A DNA stretch of 12,368 nt from Zygnema cylindricum (taxonomy: Eukaryota; Streptophyta; Zygnematophyceae; Zygnematales; Zygnemataceae): NCBI GenBank assembly GCA_037447655.1, contig JBBHKE010001608.1, positions 1 through 12,368 on the forward strand, read 5' to 3'. This document shows positions 6,596-12,368 of the stretch, piece after piece. A program made the translations under genes and the position numbers. The number at the start of each line of letters is the position of its first letter. Within the stretch, counting starts at the first letter, position 1. The notes below the pieces were generated by a model. That model ran no database searches and was not told where the DNA came from. It saw nothing but the letters and a program-made list of their open reading frames with translations.

Positions 6596-6964
6596 ATGTC
6601 CTGTTTCGATCTGGAATCCATCATTTCGGATGTCAACCGAAAATCCTGCAAATTCTCCCTTCCTTCCTACGCTGTCCTGATTTTATCCTCCCTTAAGGCC
6701 ATTCCACCCGATACGCCAGATTTCTCCTCTTATGGATCAGCTTGGCAATCGGGCTTAATTAGTTATCGAGCCCACGGTGGGTTGCGCCCAATTACCAATT
6801 TGGGGTCATATAGGCGCTTTGGAAGGGACAAGAGTCACAATAGGAGAGCCAAAAAACCATCGGGTGGGGGAGGTAAAATATTGCCGAATGAAGGGGGTAT
6901 GACACTGTGGGGATGGAGTCACAAGGTCCTAGAGGCCGAAACTTTCTCTCCATGTCGCGGTTAA
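6596..6964 (+). CDS. Unrecognised 122-codon ORF downstream of a telo-box/TATA promoter
   Basis: The ATG at 6596 is the first ATG after the predicted promoter, giving 122 residues to TAA at 6962-6964. Residues 1-50 (starting MSCFDLESIISDVNRKSCKF) look coding-like, with a short hydrophobic stretch. From about residue 58 the composition shifts to Gly/Arg/Lys-rich with a GGGG run and looks less constrained, so the true exon may end earlier or the 3' part may be inserted sequence. No domain recognised and no partner gene visible. It could be a small species-specific gene or a truncated one. Confidence 0.28.
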   Translation: MSCFDLESIISDVNRKSCKFSLPSYAVLILSSLKAIPPDTPDFSSYGSAWQSGLISYRAHGGLRPITNLGSYRRFGRDKSHNRRAKKPSGGGGKILPNEGGMTLWGWSHKVLEAETFSPCRG

Positions 6965-8101
6965 TGAAGCACGTAGTGAAGCTCAGGGCTCGGCATTACC
7001 TTTCGCACACTCCAAGGGAATTGATTGCAAGTCATAGGTGTAATTTCGAACTCGCTAATACAACTTCCTTGATGTGAAAGCATTTAATGGATTGGTCTCC
7101 ACATCCTCTTTTTCCATGACTCTCCCATTGTTTAGTAATTGCTCTATTGTGGTTATACCTCTAGAAAAGTTCATCAATAGACTCGTTAGACTTCATCTTA
7201 GATTGCATAAAATCCAAGAATAGACATCGACTCTTGTTCAGAATACCCTTTTTGAATTTGTTTTCAAGAGCTTTCCTTTAAAAAAGTCGTACTTTGAGCC
7301 AAAAATTGAGTTAAAAATTGATTGTGGATAGATGACGTACGTGACTGCATTAACCCTGTAGTTGTCGCAAGATTCTTCCTCTTCCAAAACCTTCTTGCTT
7401 TACGATCCGTAACTGACATCCGTTACTCTCCAATCCCCACTTTCCATAGATAACGCAGCACCAACTGAGCACGTATTGTTTCCTTCCAGTTCGACTACTT
7501 CATTTCGTTTAAAAGGGCGATCTTCTTGAGAATCTCGAGGGTTTGCTCATCATCACTTCCTTCATTATGGTTTGAATCCTCATCGCAACCTCTTTTCCCT
7601 TTCAAATTTGCGCCTCTTAGCCTCATCGTGATCATCATCGCCATCGTTATTACCTCCACCGAGACCGTGATCCTAGTCATCAGCACTTGTGCATTGTTGT
7701 TACTTACGTTTCCTCCGAACAAACCCTCCATATGAGCTTTCTTCCCTTAGCTTGCCCAAGTAAGCATCAAGCCACCCGGATCTGGACTTCACAACACAGA
7801 TATCACATAGAATCTGTCAGCGTAGATAGGGTCTTTAAAGATTTATGGCTCTTCCAACTAAATCCCTCCAATGTCCTAGGAACTTCCCTCCCTTGAAACC
7901 CATGGTGTCCCTTAGCGTGAGCCGGAAGTTAGAATGTGGGTTAATGTTCCCTTTTCCCTATTACTCTGCATTTGTTATTCTAAGTGAAGATTGATCTACA
8001 AGTCGACTCATCAACACACTTCAACAATACATCCGAAAAACATATGTAACACCTATAACAAAGCAATGATGAAGGAGACACGAAAAAAGAATGATATGAG
8101 T
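6965..8101. other. Unassigned stretch, no gene supported
   Basis: About 1.1 kb without a convincing gene. On the minus strand, short stop-interrupted segments at about 7495-7900 (Lys/Arg/Asp/Glu-rich, HNEGSDDEQ-type) and near 7170-7220 (MQSKMKSNESIDELF, then a stop) have coding-like composition and may be remnants of another retroelement gag. I cannot assign them. A copia reverse transcriptase, expected here if the neighbouring element were complete, is absent. No LTR end was found. Confidence 0.4.
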
Positions 8102-8766
8102 TTAAAGTCCTTGGCATGGAAACAAAACTTCAAAGTTTTCTTGCAGTCTTTTGCTACTTCTCCTCCCCCCTTCAAAATCTGAGGCCGGAATAGATGGTTC
8201 TCGTGGATTCTTTCGAACAAACTCGGCTTCTCCCCTATCCCTTGATTCCGAATCAATTTCCATCACGTCTTCCGCTTCCGGTAGAGTTGTCACTGGAGTT
8301 TCCACAGCCGAGTCCTTTTCGGTCTGATTTGTACCTGCAAGAATGTCATCTTCTCTAAAACCTAGATAGTTAGGAAGCTCAAAGTCATCGGAATTTTCTG
8401 ACTCAAATCTGATTTTTACTGACTTTGTATATTTGAAGGGATCCACAGACTTTCCTTCATCCATAACTACTAGATGCTTTACTAAGATTATATCTTCCCT
8501 TTTTAGATCATAAACTCTATATCCTTTAACATCCTCATCATATCGTAATAAGTATCTCGGTTTTCCTTTAGGATCTAGCTTCCAATTGGACCAATCTGTA
8601 TCTAGACTGAATACTTGACTGCCGAAAACCTTTAAGTGAGATATGTCTGGTTTCCGGCCTGTCCATCTCTCATAAGGTGTTTGATCTTTTATAGCTGAAG
8701 TAAGAACTCTATTTTTGAGGTAATTAGCACAGTTCATTGCTTCTGCCCAAACATTTTTCCTATCTT
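8102..8766 (-). pseudogene. Ty1/copia integrase C-terminal part, truncated before reverse transcriptase
   Basis: Minus-strand frame with the copia integrase C-terminal signature (MNCANYLKNR, then TPYERWTGRKPDISHLKVFG, then a PKGKPRYLLRYDEDVKGYRV-type block and RRSSKR). It continues the integrase at 8767-9356 after a frameshift of about 8740-8770. The polyprotein should continue into reverse transcriptase and RNase H, but it hits a stop at 8102 in a non-homologous end, and the next kilobase has no such domains. It is therefore a truncated remnant. The Glu/Asp/Ser-rich linker at residues about 120-190 is normal for copia between integrase and reverse transcriptase. Confidence 0.85.
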
Positions 8767-9356
8767 CTTATCTAACAACATACTTCTAGCATATCACTTA
8801 GTGTTCTATTTAACCTTTCAGATACCCCATTCTGTTCCGGGTTTTGTGGAACTGTCTTTTGGTGTTGGACTCCATCTTCTCACATAAAATCCACAAACTG
8901 GTTAGAAGTATACTCCCCACCATTCTCACTCCTTACTCTCTTGATTCGAGTTTCATGGAGTTTTTCACTTTATGCTTTATATTGTCTAAAGCAATCTTGA
9001 GCTTTTGACTTGTTTTTCAAAAAATACACCCGGGAATACCGAGACCAATCATCAGTGATAGTCATCATAAATCTCTTCCCCCTTGGTGAGGGCACTTTAG
9101 CCGGTCCCCAAATATATGTGTGTACTAGATCTAGAATTTTTTCTCCCTTATAGGTGGCTGTTTTAGGAAAGGGTAATCTCTGTGTTTTACCTTTAGCACA
9201 TCCACTACAATCACTTATATTATCACTCTCACTGAACTTAATCCTTTCCACCACTCCCATCTTTTTCATCTCTCTTAACTTGTCTAGATTCACATGCCCT
9301 AGCCTCTTATGCCACATCATAATATCATGAACACCACCATAATAAAATATCTTCGT
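8767..9356 (-). pseudogene. Ty1/copia pre-integrase and integrase core, inactivated
   Basis: The pre-integrase zinc-binding pattern is intact: HKRLGH (first His at residue 4, second at 9 of the open segment from 9320) and CSGC (Cys 38 and 41). The catalytic core is decayed. The first acidic position in the VHT-x-IWGP motif is Tyr (codon at 9116-9114), and the second, in the RS-x-NGGEY motif, is Glu rather than Asp (8927-8925). The third acidic position, in NGVSER, is Glu as expected (8819-8817). Stops TAA at 8972-8970 and TGA at 8882-8880 interrupt the frame, and a frameshift follows near 8765. Integration by this copy is not expected. Confidence 0.9.
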
Positions 9357-10085
9357 TTAATTACTTAAAACCAGCCTAAACATCCCATGGCTACCTTTCT
9401 CAGCAATGAAATAGACATCCTCCTCAAAACTAGCATTAAAGACTCCTTCTTTAGAGCAAGTAAAAAAACCCTTATCATCTAATACAGATGTAGAGATGAG
9501 GTTTTTGTTCAGCTCCGGAATAAACAATACATCGAAGAATGTTACTATGGATGTCTTTCCTTCTACTAACACTTTCAGATCTACCGATCCTACAAGAGTA
9601 GCAGTGACTATCCTCCCATCCTCGTACTCTATCTCTACGGTGGGAATCTTTTTTATCTTAGTGAATAGGTGCTTATCCTTACATATGTGCATGGAGGTAC
9701 CAGAATCTACAATCCATCCTGCTTGACCTTTCAATCCACCGTAAGCACATTTCTGCCTTCGTGGAATTTCGACATCGTTTTTCGCATCCAACTCCTTATC
9801 CAATAGAAGCTCATCGTCCTCGTCTTCAGAGTCCGCCTCATGTACCAGTGTCACAAATGCCTCTTTCTTTCCTCTCGAGGTTCCATCGGCCTGCCCCTCT
9901 TTTAACCGAAGCTCAGTTAGCTTGTTGCACTCTTCTATATAGTGCCCCAGTTTCTTACAGAAATGACATAAACCTTTGGGAGTCCTTGGTCCGAACTCGT
10001 CGGTCTGATTTTTCTGCTCCTCCCTCCATAGTTTCCGACTGGTTTCCGAGACTCCTTGTTCCTCCAATTGGTCGAAGTTGCCAAG
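9357..10085 (-). pseudogene. Ty1/copia Gag zinc knuckle and aspartic protease
   Basis: Open minus-strand frame of about 236 codons ending in TAA at 9359-9357. The CCHC zinc knuckle of nucleocapsid is intact (CHFCKKLGHYIEEC: CX2CX4HX4C), followed by an acidic linker (EADSEDEDDE). The copia protease active site reads WIVDSGTSMHI, with the DSG triad present, and the remaining protease core follows. The frame is shifted relative to the upstream Gag near 10070-10085 and cut from the integrase by the in-frame TAA. By itself this part keeps its key residues, but it lies in a dead polyprotein. Confidence 0.9.
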
Positions 10086-10864
10086 GCTTGCCCACTCTTT
10101 CCTACCTTTCGGATCTCAATCGTATTCACCCGAACGAGAATCATCCCTACCATTGAGTTTCATATCCACCTTGAGTCCGGCAAGTCCTGCACACGGTTGA
10201 CTATGTTCTCGAACTCATGGGGTAACTTCATTAGTAAACAGTTAACCTTTTGTTTTTCACTAAAAACTTTTCCCGCATTTTGTAGCTCCATGAAGAGTGT
10301 AGAATGCTCATTGCAAAAATCCAACATCTTCCCCCCTTTGTATACCTACTCGTTAACTTTCTGATCAGCCAACTGTTGTTTCTGAATTGTACCACTTCGG
10401 TACATCTCTATGAGAGCCATCCAAAGATCGGATGCCCTTTCTACCTGTAAATGAGGGCATACAAGCCCTTAAGTAAGATGGCGGAAGATGAAGTGCTTTG
10501 CCGCCATATTGTTGAAGTCCCAAGTATCAGTATCATTCTCCTCGTTCCTTGGAATAGGTGACATAAATGCTGAACCAGTTGCTATTAGTGAGGTCGTCTC
10601 CTTCTCCGTTGCTTTGTCCACCACCTCTCCTACCTTTGTCTCCTCCGTTGAAGATGGATCCGCTTTCCTTGTGAATATGCTTCCTCCAAACACTGGAGAG
10701 ACTCCAAGACTTGATGGACGCCCCACTCGTCCACTCACTATCCCCCAAAACCTTTTCTCGCATAGAGCTCCTATCATCATACTTTCCCAGTATATGAAGC
10801 TAGTTCCATTAAAGATGGGTACCCTAGAGGGTGGGCCCATAACCTGAAACTCTGAGACCTCCAT
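10086..10864 (-). pseudogene. Ty1/copia Gag N-terminal region, stop-interrupted
   Basis: The ATG at 10864 begins MEVSEFQVMGPPSRVPIFNG, then TSFIYWESMM, the copia Gag N-terminal pattern (substrate-like FNG..Y/FxxW). One frame continues through TAA at 10471-10469, TAG at 10348-10346 and TGA at 10162-10160, with recognisable Gag segments between them (ERASDLWMALIEMY, then LLMKLPHEFENIVNRV). It then shifts frame near 10070-10085 into the zinc-knuckle segment. Three nonsense codons in about 235 codons show long decay without selection. Plus-strand open frames across this region are shadows. Confidence 0.88.
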
Positions 10865-11026
10865 AAGTCCTCAGAGTGGACAACTTCCAAGAAGCCTCTA
10901 GGAAAACCTTGACCCCTTTGTATTTCAGCAAGAATAACTGCCACCCTAGCAAACAAAAACTCTAACCACCTTCACCCCTGTGAAGGCAAGACTCTAGTGA
11001 GTCGATAGCAAAAAGAATCTCTGAAT

Positions 11027-11041
11027 TTGCTCTCATTAGCA
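11027..11041 (-). other. Possible primer-binding site of the minus-strand copia element
   Basis: On the minus strand TGCTAATGAGAGC matches the usual plant copia initiator-methionine primer site TGGTATCAGAGC at about 10 of 12 positions with one inserted base. It sits about 165 bases upstream of the gag ATG, a plausible place. The adjoining LTR end is not clear (no crisp CA terminus), so this is weak. Confidence 0.25.
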
Positions 11042-11306
11042 GTAAGTTATGGAGGGTCAAAGATGACCTTTTGTATAGAAGCTCTCTGGGAGAGAGGGTC
11101 CAATCTACCAATTTTTTCTAAGTCCTATCTCTCTCACAGACTCTACCTTCTGATGTACGGAGCCAATCATATTACACTTCCGTACACAATAGTACAGCTG
11201 CCGATGTACTTTCTGTACGGATATTGTACGACATGGCCTAAAATTTGACACATGTCATATCCGGATTCGGTCCCGTATCCCGGAGATGCCGTGATCCAAC
11301 GCAATT

Positions 11307-11332
11307 TCGCCACGTGTCATCCGATGTGGCGA
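11307..11332. promoter_or_regulatory. G-box inside a 7-bp inverted repeat
   Basis: TCGCCAC (11307-11313) and GTGGCGA (11326-11332) are perfect complements around a 12-base spacer. The left arm overlaps CACGTG (11311-11316) in the context CCACGTGTC. Such sites bind plant bZIP/bHLH factors and occur in stress-responsive promoters, including LTRs. The role is inferred from motif and position upstream of the TATA box. Confidence 0.45.
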
Positions 11333-11417
11333 TGACCACAAACCGTCGAGATTCTCTTCCGCGATCTCGGCTTTCTTCTCGGACGTCCGATTGAATGTAG
11401 ATTTCAATCAGAACCAT

Positions 11418-11425
11418 TATAAATA
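11418..11425 (+). promoter_or_regulatory. TATA box of the putative LTR
   Basis: TATAAATA, with the first CAGAGCAGC repeat 30 bases downstream where transcription would be expected to start. It fits the U3/R boundary of an LTR driving the plus-strand gag. Confidence 0.55.
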
Positions 11426-11447
11426 CTGTTGTATTTTTGAAAGCTTT

Positions 11448-11532
11448 CAGAGCAGCACAGCAGCGCAGCAACTATACAGACAGAGCAGCGCAGCTGCTAT
11501 ACAGCAGAGCAGCGCAGCAGCGAAGCTGCAAC
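11448..11532 (+). repeat. CAGAGCAGC-led repeats
   Basis: Three units beginning CAGAGCAGC start at 11448, 11481 and 11505, each followed by further GCAGC and, in the first two, CTATACAG. They lie at the expected transcription start of the LTR. The open frame across them (Gln/Ala/Ser-rich) is a by-product of the repeat and is not called as a gene. Confidence 0.75.
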
Positions 11533-11651
11533 ACAGACAGGACAACGCAACCACGATTATATTTCATATGGTCCGTACGGACAACGCAGCGTCTGATATT
11601 GTTAATGTGATTTTGTACAGATAGAGCAACTGCAATAGATACGATTCTAGT

Positions 11652-11772
11652 AAACTTAGTGGGTTACTCAGTGGTAACTTAGTGGGTAACTCACTGGTAG
11701 CTTAGTGATAGCTCAGTGTTAGTTAAGTGATAGCTTAGTGGTAGCTTGACAAATTAGTGGTAGCTTGGTGGT
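11652..11772 (+). repeat. Array of about ten 11-12 bp units (TAGCTTAGTGG)
   Basis: Degenerate tandem array with unit near TAGCTTAGTGG (variants TAACTTAGTGGG, TAACTCACTGG, TAGCTCAGTGT, TAGTTAAGTGA). It lies near the 3' end of the putative LTR, just before the CAGTACA terminus. An 11-bp period is close to one helical turn. Confidence 0.75.
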
Positions 11773-12073
11773 TTGACGTATCTCTCAGTACATTGGTATT
11801 GCCAATGCAACACAAGTATAAGACTTAGGACTCATAACATATAATGTATCCAGACTTCCAAGCAGTAAAACTGCAGACAGTTTTTGGGAAGCTTTTGAGT
11901 ATTATATCTTGAGTGTTGTTGGGTCAATTGTGCTGAAACTTTGGGAGTTGTCAGTGTTTATGATACTCTATATTCTGATAGAGTTTTGTGAGGTTTGGAT
12001 GCTTGTATAAGAATTGGTGTGCACTTAAGAACAGCTGGTTGGTAGGATTTTTGATAGCTTCTAAGAGTGTATC

Positions 12074-12368
12074 ATGTCTACTTCTACTACTACTGCTGCT
12101 CCTCCACATGCACCGGTGGTTGTAGAACAACAGGTTATGGGCCTGTCATCAAGAATTCCTATCTTTTCCGAGGATAAGTATGTAAACTGGGCGGATATGG
12201 TAGAGACACATTTTGAAAATGTCAATCTTTTGGATATATTAGATGGTTCTTTGGATGAATCTGATCCGTCATGGTCTAAGAAAAATACGCAGGCTCGTTC
12301 TATTTTGAAATTTTGTATATCTGAGGACTTAGCTATGTCTCGGATAAAAATGAAAAAAGCAATTGATA
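12074..12368 (+). CDS. Ty1/copia Gag, N-terminal part, open to the window edge
   Basis: The ATG at 12074 opens 98 codons without a stop to the right edge. After a Ser/Thr/Pro-rich leader come residues about 28-45, RIPIFSEDKYVNWADMVETH, the copia Gag N-terminal pattern (IPxF..D/G.Y..W...M). Next is NLLDILDGSLDE, then a segment ending in the ILKFCISEDL type helix found in this Gag family. It aligns in kind with the N-terminus of the decayed minus-strand Gag but is a different lineage. With the LTR-like region upstream it represents the start of a possibly intact element oriented to the right. Confidence 0.75.
   Translation, partial: MSTSTTTAAPPHAPVVVEQQVMGLSSRIPIFSEDKYVNWADMVETHFENVNLLDILDGSLDESDPSWSKKNTQARSILKFCISEDLAMSRIKMKKAID

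Larger units (their letters stand above)
11154..11792 (+). mobile_element. Putative LTR of the plus-strand copia element
   Basis: Delimited by TGTACGG at the left and CAGTACA at the right, giving the 5-base inverted ends TGTAC/GTACA. One base later TTGGTATTGCC begins; its TGGTAT matches the first six bases of the initiator-methionine primer site. Inside, in LTR order, are an upstream promoter-like region with a G-box (CACGTG at 11311-11316) in a 7-bp inverted repeat, a TATA box (TATAAATA at 11418-11425), a CAG-rich start region and an 11-bp tandem array. The gag frame follows at 12074. The second LTR is beyond the window, so ends are not confirmed; other TGTAC starts lie at 11204, 11213 and 11225. 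Confidence 0.45.

Noticed and set aside
7495-7731. Minus-strand 78-codon frame, acidic tail
   Set aside because: No recognisable domain, surrounded by stops; kept only as a note in the unassigned stretch.
9496-10847. Several plus-strand frames across the copia remnant
   Set aside because: Antisense shadows of clear minus-strand Gag and protease homology.
11391-11624. Plus-strand open frame rich in Gln, Ala and Ser
   Set aside because: It arises from the CAG/GCAGC repeats just after the LTR TATA box and has no domain; better explained as LTR leader.

Overview
The window looks like nuclear DNA of a plant (streptophyte). The pointers are clusters of AAACCCTA/TTTAGGG telo-box motifs, plant-style T/C-rich intron-like stretches, pyrimidine-rich gene leaders, and two Ty1/copia retrotransposons. 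Species cannot be fixed from sequence alone. Nothing bacterial (operons, Shine-Dalgarno sites, CRISPR), no tRNA and no rRNA was seen.

Layout. Positions 1-180 hold the probable 5' end of a minus-strand host gene that runs off the left edge; its upstream side is (GGGA)n and (GGA)n purine tracts (190-370). From about 384 to 4890 the sequence is crowded with at least nine copies (named E0-E8 here) of a short non-autonomous inverted-repeat element. The family has a 20-bp terminal module TACACCGTGWATCGCTATTA and apparent TA target duplications. Two interior types share this end: a long-hairpin type (E0, E2, E3, E4) and a second type (E5, E6, E8). E1 is larger and E7 is a diverged copy.

A telo-box cluster (1904-2112) precedes a candidate plus-strand gene. 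Its first exon would be 2126-2350 and its last exon 5687-5929, joined in phase 0 across a 3.3-kb intron containing five of the elements. A second telo-box/TATA promoter (6470-6524) precedes an unrecognised 122-codon ORF (6596-6964). Positions 6965-8100 contain nothing I can assign.

From 10864 down to 8102 lies a decayed minus-strand Ty1/copia element: Gag, zinc knuckle, protease, integrase, then truncation before reverse transcriptase. It has several nonsense codons, at least two frameshifts, and changes at two of the three integrase catalytic residues. To its right, head-to-head, a second and apparently intact copia element begins. A putative LTR (about 11154-11792) carries a TATA box, CAG-rich repeats and an 11-bp tandem array, and an open gag runs from 12074 off the right edge.

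The most interesting signal is the inverted-repeat family. Its ends appear in both normal and reversed orientation at element boundaries (E0-E1-E2), suggesting self-targeted insertion or end recombination. All functional statements are inferences from reading the sequence; no searches were run.
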